Assembly (NCBI GenBank): GCA_903879705.1
Contig: CAIRMO010000094.1
Location: forward strand, 20,476-84,475
Origin: an uncultured Candidatus Competibacteraceae bacterium
GTDB taxonomy: Bacteria > Pseudomonadota > Gammaproteobacteria > Competibacterales > Competibacteraceae
DNA: 64,000 nucleotides
Reading direction: 5' to 3'
The position numbers and the translations under genes were made by a program. Shown here piece by piece: positions 27,956 to 39,818 of the stretch; position 1 is the stretch's first letter, and every line of letters begins with the position of its first letter. The notes beneath the pieces are model-generated. The model saw only the letters and a program-made list of their open reading frames with translations. It did no database searches and was not told the origin of the DNA.

Positions 27956-30900
27956 ATGATGATTTCGCGGCGTGTCGCGGATAACCCATTAGTTGCCCTC
28001 AAGGATGATCTGCTGCTCGCCCTGCGGCGAATTCAGCTCGACCTGGACGACTATCGCGACCATCCCGCTGAGATCGGGCCGCTGGAAACCATGGTGGACG
28101 CCATTGATCAAGTCCGCGTACCCCTGGCGGTGCTGGATCATCAGCAGGCAGTGGCGCTTTTGGATGTGATGCGCGAGACCGCGCTGGCGCTCACCAGAGG
28201 CGAGCTGCAATCACTGGATATCACCGTGCTGCAGCGAGCTGCCGATCAGTTGACCGGCTATCTGGGCGCGTGTCTGTCGCCGGGCAACCGCCGCCGGCCA
28301 GATGCCGAATTATCCAGGGCTGCGGAGGCCTTGCGGCGTGCGCGCCGCCAAAGTGGCGTGGCCACTACGGGCGACACGGTTCAAGCCGCGGCGGAAGAAT
28401 CCACCATGGGGTCGCATGCGATCATGGAGGTCCTACGGCGGCTCCAGCAGGCCATCGTTCGGCTGGAACCGGCGGCCGACCAGCCCCAGCCTTGGGAGGT
28501 GTTGCGCAATGATTTGCGAATTCTGTACTGGATGCTGGCTGAACGAGACTGCTCCCGCCCCGCGTATGCCATCGGCCGGCTGGATCGGATTGTGGAGGCG
28601 CTGGCCGCTGGCGCCGCTGAATCCTACGGATCATTGGTCAGTGGGGTCTGTGCCGAGATTCTGGCTCAACTCAGCTATGGCCTGGAGTCGGCGGAGGGTG
28701 GCTTACCGTCATCGATGGTTTTGCGCCGGACCGAAGACCATCTGGCGCAATTGGATATGCTCCTCAATATGTCGGCCCTGACGGAAACCGCGATCGCCGC
28801 AGCGCTGGTCAAGCCACCGTCCACCCCACCCACGCCGCTTGCCGTAATGTCTGATTTTGGGTTGAATCTTTCTGAAGGGCCGGCCCCGGCATCGCTGATG
28901 CCAAAGCCGGAGGCGAAGCACCGGGAATCCACGTCGGCGACCTGGGATGAAACCAGCACTTTTGACTGGCCGGAACTGAACATCCAATGGCCGGAGCCGG
29001 AACCCGCCGCCGTGCCGGTTTCCAGTGTTGAATCGGCAGTGTCCATTGCCGAAATCGCCCCGGAGTTGGGGCTGGAACCGGGCACGCTCGATGGAGATGA
29101 AATGGCGATCGCTGCCCGGCTGATCCCTTTGATCGGGTTAGTGGACGCCGATCCGGAATTCGTGGAAGTGTTTATTGAGGAAGCGCGCGATGTGTTGGCC
29201 ACGGTTCGGGAACAGTTGGGCCTCTGGCGCGCGGATCTGACTGATCGCACGGCGCTCACGACCATCCGTCGAGCTTTTCATACCCTCAAGGGTAGTGGCC
29301 GGATGGTCGGTGCAACCGTCATTGGTGATTTCGCGTGGGAATTTGAAAGCCTGCTTAACCAGGTGCTGGAGGGTAGTTTGGCCGCCTGTCCGGCGATTGC
29401 CGACACAATGGCGGCGGCAGTAGCGGGTTTGGCTCCGCTGGTCGGCGAGACGCCGCTGCGGGGAGGGGAGCTGGAAGCGCTGCCGGCGCTGGTCGCCCAG
29501 GCACGGGCACTGCTACAGGCGGGGCCGAAATCAGAACCAGAATCAGCGCCGGCGAAGTCGCCGCGTCCTACCCTGGCAGTTGCGCCAGGCATTGACCCGG
29601 AGTTTGTCGAAGTTTTTCTCGAGGAAGCGCACGGCGAGTTGGTTACCATCCAGGCACAACAAGCGCTCTGGCGGAAAAATCTGGCCGATCGTCAAGCGAT
29701 GACCGTCATTCGCCGGGCGTTTCACACCCTCAAGGGCAGCGGCCGGGTGGTTGGCGCGACGGTGATTGGCGATTTCGCCTGGTATTTTGAAAATCTGCTG
29801 AACCAGGCTTTGAACGGCGCGCTGGCCGCTTCGCTGTCCATGGTCGATTTGGTCGAAGAAGCCGCTCTGGCCTTGGAACCACTGCTCGGGGTCGCTCCGG
29901 TGGTGGCGGATGAAACCCTGGACATTCTGGCGCAACTAACGGCCCGGGTTGATGAATTGTTGCAAGCAGCGCCAGCCCACGGCATCCCGGTTTCGCTCGA
30001 ACCGCTTAAAATGCTCGAGCATGTCGCATTACCATTGGCAGAAACCGGTCCGCCGGCGGATCTTGCGCCAGCCGAACGCTTAGTGGTCGACCCGGAACTG
30101 GTGCAGGTTTTCCAGTACGAAGCCGCCGAAATTCTGGATGCCAGCGACGCCATCCTGCAACAACTGCGCACCGATCCAGACAATACCGGGTTGTTGAATG
30201 ATTTGCGCCGGGGCATGCATACCCTCAAGGGTAGTTCACGCATGACCGGCATTATGGTGGTTGGCGATCTGGCCCATGCCGCCGAATCAGTGCTGGATGC
30301 GCTGGGTAAGAGTACCGGTCAGGCGACCTCAACGGTACTGGACACTCTACAAAATACCCTGGATCACCTGAACCGGATGCTGGCGAAAGCGGCTGGGGGG
30401 ATCAGTCCCCCGGCGGCGATCGAGCTGATCGGCGAACTGCATCGGTTAGCGGATACGATCGTTAAGGGTGAACCACAGGGAGCCTTGCCACCCACACCGT
30501 CGATGGCGGGGAAACCGGTGGCGGTGGCGCTGCCTCCGGAACCTCGTTCATTCCGGGCCATGACCGAACTGGATCAGGAGCTGGCGCAGATTTTCCAGAC
30601 CGAGGCGTCAGAAATTCTCGATTCCAGCGATGTGATTTTGCAACGGCTGCGCAGCGATCCGGACAATGTTGAATTACTCAATGATCTGCGTCGGGAAATG
30701 CATACCCTTAAGGGCAGCTCGCGGATGGCCGGGTTCATGGTGGTTGGCGATCTGGCCCATGCCGCTGAATCGGTGCTGGATGCACTCAGCAAGGAAACCC
30801 TGAAGGTCTCACCGCAGGTATTGGAGCCCGTCCAGCGGACGCTGGATCGGTTGCATCAACTCCTGGCGGGATTGCGCGACGGGATCCAGCCGTCAGCGCA

Positions 30901-32902
30901 GCAGGATTTGATTAATGTTCTGCATGGGCTGATCAGCGGTAAGCCGGTAGAACCCATTCAGTCGCCGGTCGTGCCGACCACGCTGGCGGTGGTGCCGGTG
31001 GCAAAGCCGGGCGAACGTTTGGCGGGGAAACCAGCGCCCGCCGGGGTGCCCACCGACGCCATCCGCGTCAGCGCTGCGCTGCTCAATACCCTGGTCAACC
31101 AGATGGGGGAAAGCAGCATCTTCCGCGCCCGCATCGGTCAGGGCGTCAGTTCGATGGGTGAGAATCTCAGTGACATGGAGCAGACCATCGCCCGGTTGCG
31201 TCGGCACGTCAATCATCTTGCCACTCAGGCCGAAGCCCGGATCCAGTCCCGGCATGATCAAGGCCCCAAGGGCCACCAACTGGATTTTGATCCTCTGGAG
31301 CTGGATCGCTTCACTGAATTGCAACAGCTCAGCCGGTCGCTGATGGAGATCGCCGAAGACCTGGGCAGCGTCGGCAATGCCTTGGGCGAGCATACCCGCG
31401 ACATCACCACGCTGCTTGACCAGCAGGGGAAGGTCAACAAGGAAATCCAGCAGGGGTTGATGCGCACGGGCATGGTGCGTTTTGGCAGCATCATTCCACG
31501 GTTGCGGCGGGTGGTGCGGCAGGCATCCCAGGATATGGGCAAACGGGCCGAGTTGCTGGTTGACGGCGAGGCAGCGGAGGTTGACCGCACGGTATTGGAA
31601 AACATGGTCGCGCCGCTTGAACATATGCTGCGCAACTCGCTGGCGCATGGGATTGAACTGCCAGAGCAACGCCGGGCGACCGGCAAGCCGGACATCGGCA
31701 CTATCACCCTCAGCCTGCGTCGGGAAGGCGCGGAGCTGGTGCTGGAGCTGAACGATGACGGCGCAGGGATCGATTTTGCCGCGATCCGGGTTAAGGGCGA
31801 GGAAAAAGGACTCCTGCTGCCGGGGCAGCCCGCCACCAAGGATGAACTGATTGGGTTGTTGCTGCGCCCCGGCTTTTCCACCGCCAGCGCGGTCACTCAA
31901 GTGTCCGGACGTGGCGTTGGCATGGATGTGGTGAATGAAGCGATTCGATCCATGCGCGGGGCGTTGTTGATCCAGAGCGAATCTGGACGGGGGACTCATT
32001 TCATCGTGCGGTTGCCGTTCTCGCTGGCGGTCACTCAGGCGCTGCTGGTCCAGTCTGGCGATGCCACCTTCGCGATTCCTCTGTTGAGCATTGAGCGGGT
32101 GACGCGGATCAAGGAAACCGAATTTAAAGCCTACCTGTCTGGCGAGCAAGTTCAGTATCAATATGGCAATCGGAACTACCCGATTCACAGCCTGGGTATT
32201 CTGGTCGGCGGCGAGCATGTCCTGCCCTTCGATGAAGCTAAGGATCGCCGGCCGCCGACCCTGCTGTTTTGCAGCGCAGAAGCCAGTGCCGCCTTGCAGG
32301 TCGATGCGGTGCAAAGCAACCAGGAAATTATTGTCAAACCGGTCGGCCCCCAGTTCAACGGAGTACCGGGCATTTCCGGAGCGACAGTGCTGGGCGATGG
32401 CCGGGTCGTGGTGGTGCTGGAACTGGCGGCGCTGGTACGCAATATCGGTTCGCAACGGCAGAAGCAGACCGAAAGCCGGGCGCTCCGGGCGGCGCGCCAG
32501 GAAACTCGGCAAGAGAAGCTCACCATTATGGTCATTGACGACTCGATCACCATGCGCAGGGTCACCGCGCGCATTCTGGAGCGTCACAATATCCAGGCGA
32601 TCACCGCCAAGGATGGTCTGGATGCGGTCGCCATGCTGCAAACCCATGTACCTGATCTGGCGATTCTCGACATCGAAATGCCGCGCATGGACGGGTTCGA
32701 AGTGGTCGCTCATGTTCGCAATCAGCCGTCTCTACGCCACTTGCCGATTATCATGGTGACCTCGCGCGGCGGCGAGAAGCATCGCGAGCGGGCCATAAAA
32801 CTCGGTGTCAACGACTATCTGACCAAGCCTTATCAGGAAGAACAGTTGATGCTGTCGATTCGCAAGATTCTGGGCGAACGGGCTTTGGAACTGATTACCT
32901 GA
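27956..32902 (+). CDS. chpA: ChpA, multi-HPt hybrid histidine kinase of the Pil-Chp system
   Basis: A 1648-residue hybrid kinase controlling twitching and surface responses. An N-terminal FimL-like helical region (about 1-290) precedes four canonical HPt domains with His442, His590 (both FHTLKGSGR), His755 and His916 (both MHTLKGSSR). Then come dimerisation, an ATPase (HMLRNSLAHGIELP near 1223, GRGVGMDVV near 1318), a CheW-like domain, and a receiver with Asp1528-Asp1529 and phosphoacceptor Asp1572. HPt1/HPt2 and HPt3/HPt4 are close pairs. P. aeruginosa ChpA (about 2470 residues) has more phosphotransfer domains. SD GAGGT precedes tandem ATGs at 27956/27959. Confidence 0.95.
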   Translation: MMISRRVADNPLVALKDDLLLALRRIQLDLDDYRDHPAEIGPLETMVDAIDQVRVPLAVLDHQQAVALLDVMRETALALTRGELQSLDITVLQRAADQLTGYLGACLSPGNRRRPDAELSRAAEALRRARRQSGVATTGDTVQAAAEESTMGSHAIMEVLRRLQQAIVRLEPAADQPQPWEVLRNDLRILYWMLAERDCSRPAYAIGRLDRIVEALAAGAAESYGSLVSGVCAEILAQLSYGLESAEGGLPSSMVLRRTEDHLAQLDMLLNMSALTETAIAAALVKPPSTPPTPLAVMSDFGLNLSEGPAPASLMPKPEAKHRESTSATWDETSTFDWPELNIQWPEPEPAAVPVSSVESAVSIAEIAPELGLEPGTLDGDEMAIAARLIPLIGLVDADPEFVEVFIEEARDVLATVREQLGLWRADLTDRTALTTIRRAFHTLKGSGRMVGATVIGDFAWEFESLLNQVLEGSLAACPAIADTMAAAVAGLAPLVGETPLRGGELEALPALVAQARALLQAGPKSEPESAPAKSPRPTLAVAPGIDPEFVEVFLEEAHGELVTIQAQQALWRKNLADRQAMTVIRRAFHTLKGSGRVVGATVIGDFAWYFENLLNQALNGALAASLSMVDLVEEAALALEPLLGVAPVVADETLDILAQLTARVDELLQAAPAHGIPVSLEPLKMLEHVALPLAETGPPADLAPAERLVVDPELVQVFQYEAAEILDASDAILQQLRTDPDNTGLLNDLRRGMHTLKGSSRMTGIMVVGDLAHAAESVLDALGKSTGQATSTVLDTLQNTLDHLNRMLAKAAGGISPPAAIELIGELHRLADTIVKGEPQGALPPTPSMAGKPVAVALPPEPRSFRAMTELDQELAQIFQTEASEILDSSDVILQRLRSDPDNVELLNDLRREMHTLKGSSRMAGFMVVGDLAHAAESVLDALSKETLKVSPQVLEPVQRTLDRLHQLLAGLRDGIQPSAQQDLINVLHGLISGKPVEPIQSPVVPTTLAVVPVAKPGERLAGKPAPAGVPTDAIRVSAALLNTLVNQMGESSIFRARIGQGVSSMGENLSDMEQTIARLRRHVNHLATQAEARIQSRHDQGPKGHQLDFDPLELDRFTELQQLSRSLMEIAEDLGSVGNALGEHTRDITTLLDQQGKVNKEIQQGLMRTGMVRFGSIIPRLRRVVRQASQDMGKRAELLVDGEAAEVDRTVLENMVAPLEHMLRNSLAHGIELPEQRRATGKPDIGTITLSLRREGAELVLELNDDGAGIDFAAIRVKGEEKGLLLPGQPATKDELIGLLLRPGFSTASAVTQVSGRGVGMDVVNEAIRSMRGALLIQSESGRGTHFIVRLPFSLAVTQALLVQSGDATFAIPLLSIERVTRIKETEFKAYLSGEQVQYQYGNRNYPIHSLGILVGGEHVLPFDEAKDRRPPTLLFCSAEASAALQVDAVQSNQEIIVKPVGPQFNGVPGISGATVLGDGRVVVVLELAALVRNIGSQRQKQTESRALRAARQETRQEKLTIMVIDDSITMRRVTARILERHNIQAITAKDGLDAVAMLQTHVPDLAILDIEMPRMDGFEVVAHVRNQPSLRHLPIIMVTSRGGEKHRERAIKLGVNDYLTKPYQEEQLMLSIRKILGERALELIT

Positions 32903-32929
32903 TGCCGGACACTGGACCCCTGATATTCC

Positions 32930-33403
32930 ATGGAAACCTCCGCTAATCTCCGCTGCCTGCTGATCACGGTGCAGGGTGGACAAATTATTCTGCCCAACAG
33001 CCTGGTCGTCGAAGTGCTGCCTTACGCCTCCCCGCTGCGAATCGAAACAGCGCCGCACTGGGTGGTGGGAGCGATGCTGTGGCGTAATCTGACCACGCCG
33101 CTAATCAGTCTGGGACGGCTGATCTTCCGGGTGGCTCCCGCCGCTGATCTTAATTCCCGCATTATCATCGCCCATACCCTGGGTGCCGATTCCAAGCTGC
33201 CACACTTTGGCATTCTTGGCACTGCTGCCCCGCGCCCACTCAATTTACAGCGTCATGAGATTGCGCCAGACCCCAATACACCCCAAACCGAACGCAACCG
33301 GCCGGGCATTCTCAGTTGGGCGCACTATCAGGATCAACCGGTCATCATCCCGGATATAGAAACGATTGAAGCCGTATTGCAGCCGCTGGTGCGTCAGGTC
33401 TGA
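32930..33403 (+). CDS. chpC: ChpC-like CheW-domain protein
   Basis: A 157-residue CheW-fold protein (GGQIILPNSLVVEVLPYASPL, VVGAMLWRNLTTPLISLGRL), 27 bases after chpA. In Pseudomonas ChpC is a second adaptor of the Pil-Chp array, located after chpB. Here chpB (the methylesterase) is missing and chpC follows chpA directly. Divergent CheW proteins of this kind probably link additional receptors to ChpA. It is the last gene of the pil-chp run; its stop abuts the smc remnant. Confidence 0.85.
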   Translation: METSANLRCLLITVQGGQIILPNSLVVEVLPYASPLRIETAPHWVVGAMLWRNLTTPLISLGRLIFRVAPAADLNSRIIIAHTLGADSKLPHFGILGTAAPRPLNLQRHEIAPDPNTPQTERNRPGILSWAHYQDQPVIIPDIETIEAVLQPLVRQV

Positions 33404-33405
33404 TC

Positions 33406-33670
33406 GATGTGATCTTCAACGGCGCGGCTAACCGCAAGTCCGTTGGGCAGGTGTCTATCGAGCGGGTGTCCGACAACAGCGCTGGCCGACTGGATGGGCT
33501 GTGGGCCGTGGGCGGGCTATGCCGAAATCGCCATTAAGCGGCTGGTCGGGCGAGACAGCTCATCGGGCTACTTTCTGAATGGAACCCGTTGCCGCCGGCA
33601 TTTCCAGGTACAAGGAGCGCCGGCGCAACACCGAAACTGGTATTCGCCACACTCGCGAAAATCTTGGCGG
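33406..33670 (+). pseudogene. smc: Decayed remnant of smc (chromosome segregation ATPase)
   Basis: Three frames carry pieces of the SMC N-terminal region in the right order. From 33406: [19 protein letters not shown] and [11 protein letters not shown]. After a frameshift near 33516: [16 protein letters not shown] and [12 protein letters not shown]. After a further shift and deletion, from about 33594: [19 protein letters not shown] and RENL. These match SMC blocks [16 protein letters not shown] and GISKYKERRRETE...RHTRENL. The Walker A end, the arms and the C-terminal head are gone. In many gammaproteobacteria smc lies just upstream of zipA-ligA, as here, so this is the native gene in decay. 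Confidence 0.9.
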
Positions 33671-33822
33671 GGGATTTCTTTAGCTTGAATGTTGGCCTGA
33701 TGGGTGTGGTTTGTGAAACAGCAGGAATTTGAGTATAAACGGCGGCATTCAACCTCCAGCGCAGCAGCGCGGGGATCACGTTTTAGCATCGTCATCACGA
33801 TGTCATCCGGGGCTTTCGATTC
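33671..33822. other. Gap between the smc remnant and zipA
   Basis: About 150 bases with stops in the forward frames and no recognisable coding similarity. It is probably residue of the smc deletion and may hold the zipA promoter. No convincing -35/-10 pair was found. Confidence 0.4.
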
Positions 33823-36694
<2,872 letters not shown>

Positions 36695-36751
36695 GCCGTC
36701 GATTTTTCAATCATGTCGGGACAAGGAACTGCTCCCGACGTACTCGATCGA

Positions 36752-37276
36752 TTACGGACGGCGGCTGGATTCGCTGAAAGGAGTGGCAGCGGGAAGATCA
36801 GTCACACGCGATGCCAGCCGCACCAGATCGCCCGCCATGCTGCTGGCGCTGACCTGATTGTTGGCATGCAACATACAAATCAGGTCCGCCTCGCCCCGGG
36901 TGAGACCGCACAACTCCACGATCTCATCAGCACCCGCACCCTGCAACGCCAGCTTGGTGGCAATCTTGAAGGACTTCTGTTCCGGATCCCGATTCAGCGG
37001 CAAACCCTCCTGTCCCGCCTGTTCCCGGAGTTGCCCAATCTGCACCTCCAGTTTCAGCAACCGTTCGCCCATTGCCGCCAGCGCCAGCATGACCCCTTTC
37101 AAATCCTGATGCAGATTAGGCATCTCTTCCCGCCCCACTTCCCGCCCCACTTCCCGCCCCACTTCCTGGACCGGTCCGCTGGACCAGCGGGCGATCATAA
37201 AACCAAGCCCAATCAATAGCGCGTTACCGGCCAGCAGGGCAAGAGTAGCCGTGGCGTGTAATAAAAGGTCATGCAT
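36752..37276 (-). CDS. DUF2802 protein of the flagellar operon
   Basis: A 174-residue protein with one N-terminal TM (about 10-30), a short VGRE-VGRE-VGRE repeat, a coiled-coil segment (LHQDLKGVMLALAAMGERLLKLE) and a DUF2802 C-terminal helix-turn-helix-like region (KIATKLALQGAGADEIVELCGLTRGEADLI). DUF2802 genes sit downstream of motCD in Pseudomonas-type flagellar operons and their function is unknown. It is the last gene of the fliL operon, 30 bases after motD, and is convergent with ligA. Confidence 0.85.
   Translation of the reverse strand: MHDLLLHATATLALLAGNALLIGLGFMIARWSSGPVQEVGREVGREVGREEMPNLHQDLKGVMLALAAMGERLLKLEVQIGQLREQAGQEGLPLNRDPEQKSFKIATKLALQGAGADEIVELCGLTRGEADLICMLHANNQVSASSMAGDLVRLASRVTDLPAATPFSESSRRP
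37126..37161. repeat. Three tandem 12-bp repeats coding for VGRE
   Basis: CTTCCCGCCCCA is repeated three times exactly and keeps the reading frame of the DUF2802 gene, just after its transmembrane segment. Copy number is likely to vary by slippage without breaking the frame. Confidence 0.9.
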
Positions 37277-37306
37277 GGCTTAACCCTTGGCGACTGATGG
37301 AAACCA

Positions 37307-38311
37307 TCAGGGTTTTTGGACGGTGGTCGCCACCCCGGCGGCGGATAGTGGTTCGGCCAGAGCAGCCTGAAGCTTGGCCGGCGCAGCACCCGGTTCGTTC
37401 AATTTCAGATCGACCGGATAACGCGCATCGATGTTGCCCATGATCACGAGTACCACCCGCCGATTCTGGATCCGGCCCGATTCGATGCTGTTATCGGCGA
37501 TGGGTTGATATTCCCCATAGCCAACCGCCGACATGCGTTCAGGATGTACCCCGTCGTTCATCAGGATATGCACCACACTGGCCGCTCGTGCTGCCGACAG
37601 CTCCCAGTTGGATGGATAGACCGAAGTGTTAATCGGCCGGTTGTCAGTAAAACCCTCGACCTGAACCCGGTTGGAAATTTCCCGCAAAATGTCGGCGATT
37701 TTCCCCAGGGGGTCCATCGCTTCACGATTCACAGTGGCGCTACCGCTGGGGAAGAGCACACTGTTTTTGATTTCCACTTCGATCCAGAACTCGTTGCGCC
37801 GAAGATTGACCATGTCGTTGCGAATCAGCGTCGACAGGGCGGATTGCAGCTTCTGCATCACTTTGGCCAGATTCTGGTCGGACTGGCTGTCCTTGCCGGC
37901 GGCGGCTAGGGTTAGAATGGCCGCCGCCGCCTTGCCGTTACTGGGGCCACCGTTTATACCAGAATCCCTGGTCAACATTACGATCGCCCGGGGTGAACGC
38001 TGAATCATCGCGCTGGGCATAGGGCGCATGTCAGGAGCTACATTGCTTTTTTTCGGGCTGGGCTGGCCAGTCGCCTGCGAGGTCTGCTCTCCAACCATTT
38101 CGGCTAACTGGATCACCTTGGCGCTATGCGGAGTCGGGGATCGAAACGCGACCACCATTGAGTCCGCCAACACCCGGAATTTACCCTCGTTGACTGAAGA
38201 CACTGAATACATGACCACGAAGAAGGCAAACAGCAGCGTGATAAAATCCGCGTAGGACACCAGCCAGCGTTCGTGATTCTCGTGCGCTTCAGCGTGTTTT
38301 TTGCGGCTCAT
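37307..38311 (-). CDS. motD: MotD, flagellar stator peptidoglycan-binding subunit
   Basis: MotB-family stator protein of 334 residues. The N-terminal TM contains the proton-carrying Asp in SYADFITLLFAFFVVMYS. After a long linker, an OmpA-like peptidoglycan-binding domain carries VQVEGFTDNRPINT, WELSAARAASVV and RRVVLVI. The frame opens earlier, but ATG 38311 has GAGGA seven bases upstream and starts MSRKKHAEAHENHERW as in MotD. It is 10 bases after motC. Confidence 0.94.
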   Translation of the reverse strand: MSRKKHAEAHENHERWLVSYADFITLLFAFFVVMYSVSSVNEGKFRVLADSMVVAFRSPTPHSAKVIQLAEMVGEQTSQATGQPSPKKSNVAPDMRPMPSAMIQRSPRAIVMLTRDSGINGGPSNGKAAAAILTLAAAGKDSQSDQNLAKVMQKLQSALSTLIRNDMVNLRRNEFWIEVEIKNSVLFPSGSATVNREAMDPLGKIADILREISNRVQVEGFTDNRPINTSVYPSNWELSAARAASVVHILMNDGVHPERMSAVGYGEYQPIADNSIESGRIQNRRVVLVIMGNIDARYPVDLKLNEPGAAPAKLQAALAEPLSAAGVATTVQKP

Positions 38312-38321
38312 GGCGGCGTCC

Positions 38322-39065
38322 TCAATGTTGGATGAACCCTTGCAGGCGCGATTCAATATTGCGCGGATTTTCGCCGTGGGCGATGGCGATGACTCCTTCG
38401 ATGATCAACTCGCAAAGCCGACCTTTCCTTTTGATGGCCGCTTTGATCTTATTGCCCATTGGTAAGGCGAACACATTGGCCAGCACCAGGCCGTAAATGG
38501 TGGCGACGAAGGCTGCAGCGATGCCGCCCCCCAGTTTGCTGGGGTCGGCCAGGTTGCCCATGACGTGAATCAGGCCCAGCACCGCGCCGATGATGCCGAT
38601 GGTGGGCGCGTAACCACCCAACGCATCAAAGAACGTGATCGCCTGCAACTCGCTTTCTTCATGGATGGTCAGGTCCATCTCCAGAATGTGGCGGATTTCC
38701 TCCGGTTCCTTGCCGTCCACCAGTAATTGCAGGGCTTTGGAGGCGAAGGGATCGGGTTCCTGTTGAATATGATCTTCGAGCTTCAGCAACCCTTCCTTGC
38801 GGGCGATGTTACTCCAGCCGACGATTTTTTCGATGGTTTCCTGCATAGCGACGGTTGGCGGCATAAACGCCCATTTGGTCCGCCCAAGCGCCCGCTTGAA
38901 CACATCCATCGGCAGTTGAATAAGTACCGCGCCGAAGGTGCCGCCAAATACGATGACGAATGCCGGGCCGTTGATTAGCGAACCGATGTGTCCACCCTCG
39001 ATGATCATTCCACCGATGATGCCGCCAAACGCGATCACCAAGCCAGCTAGAGTCAAAATATCCAT
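38322..39065 (-). CDS. motC: MotC, flagellar stator MotA-family subunit
   Basis: Inner-membrane stator channel subunit, 247 residues and four predicted TMs. The N-terminus MDILTLAGLVIAFGGIIGGM and the conserved DALGGYAPTIGIIGAVLGLIH block are typical of MotC/PomA-like proteins. With MotD it forms a torque-generating unit. In Pseudomonas cheYZAB lie between fliA and motC; here motC follows fliA by 27 bases with no che gene between. Confidence 0.94.
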   Translation of the reverse strand: MDILTLAGLVIAFGGIIGGMIIEGGHIGSLINGPAFVIVFGGTFGAVLIQLPMDVFKRALGRTKWAFMPPTVAMQETIEKIVGWSNIARKEGLLKLEDHIQQEPDPFASKALQLLVDGKEPEEIRHILEMDLTIHEESELQAITFFDALGGYAPTIGIIGAVLGLIHVMGNLADPSKLGGGIAAAFVATIYGLVLANVFALPMGNKIKAAIKRKGRLCELIIEGVIAIAHGENPRNIESRLQGFIQH

Positions 39066-39092
39066 GTGGTCTGCTCCAAGGCTATCCGTGAA

Positions 39093-39818
39093 TCAACCCG
39101 CGCTGCTGGCGACCCGGGAACGCAACCGAGCCAGCGCCTGACTGTGCAACTGGCTGACTCGGGACTCGCTGACGCCCAATACCGCGCCGATTTCCTTCAA
39201 ATGCAATTCTTCGTCGTAGTAGAGTGACAGCACCAGTTTTTCCCTCTCGGGTAATAAATCAATGGCGGTGGCCAGCAGTTTGAGCAGGTGTCCCCGATGA
39301 ACCGTTTCGGACGGATCGTCGCCGGGTGCGGGAATGCGCTGGACTTCGCTGTCTTCATCAGTACCGGCTTCCTCGAGCGACAGGATCTTCTGGCCGCGCA
39401 AGTCCGTTAGCATATCGTGGTATTCGGCCAGCGGGATGCCGAGATGCTCGGCGATGTCCCGATCCCGCGCCTCGCAACCCGTTGCAGTCTCGATTGCGTG
39501 AATCGCCGCCGCTACCTCGCGGGCCTTACGATGCACTGAGCGGGGTACCCAGTCACCCTTGCGAATCTCATCGAGCATTGCCCCGCGAATGCGCGGCTCG
39601 GCGAAGGTGGCGAAACTCGCGCCCTGCGTGGAATCATAGCGCCGCGCCGCTTCCAGCAATCCCAGCATGCCCGCCTGGATGAGATCATCTACCTGTACCG
39701 ACGCCGGCAATCGCGCTAGCAAGTGATAGGCGATCCGCTTAACTTGGGGGGCGCTGCGGGTGATCAAGTCATCCGCACTGCCGCCGCCCAGGCTGGCGTA
39801 CAGGGCCACGCCTTTCAT
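39093..39818 (-). CDS. fliA: Flagellar sigma factor FliA (sigma-28)
   Basis: Directs late flagellar and chemotaxis transcription. The 241-residue protein has sigma regions 2 (VDDLIQAGMLGLLEAARRYD, FATFAEPRIRGAMLDEIRK), 3 (VHRKAREVAAAIHAIE) and 4 (LPEREKLVLSLYYDEELHLKEIGAVLGVSESRVSQLHSQAL). ATG 39818 overlaps the fleN stop by four bases. No confident sigma-28 promoter (TAAA-N15-GCCGATAA) was seen in the intergenic regions read here. Confidence 0.95.
   Translation of the reverse strand: MKGVALYASLGGGSADDLITRSAPQVKRIAYHLLARLPASVQVDDLIQAGMLGLLEAARRYDSTQGASFATFAEPRIRGAMLDEIRKGDWVPRSVHRKAREVAAAIHAIETATGCEARDRDIAEHLGIPLAEYHDMLTDLRGQKILSLEEAGTDEDSEVQRIPAPGDDPSETVHRGHLLKLLATAIDLLPEREKLVLSLYYDEELHLKEIGAVLGVSESRVSQLHSQALARLRSRVASSAG

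Noticed and set aside
30893..32713. 606-codon open frame on the minus strand
   Set aside because: Antisense to chpA throughout; His/Gln/Arg/Asp-rich shadow composition with no recognisable domain.
36715..36739. Possible bidirectional terminator between ligA and the DUF2802 gene
   Set aside because: GTCGGGA/TCCCGAC forms a 7-bp stem with an 11-base loop, but no T-run follows on either strand.
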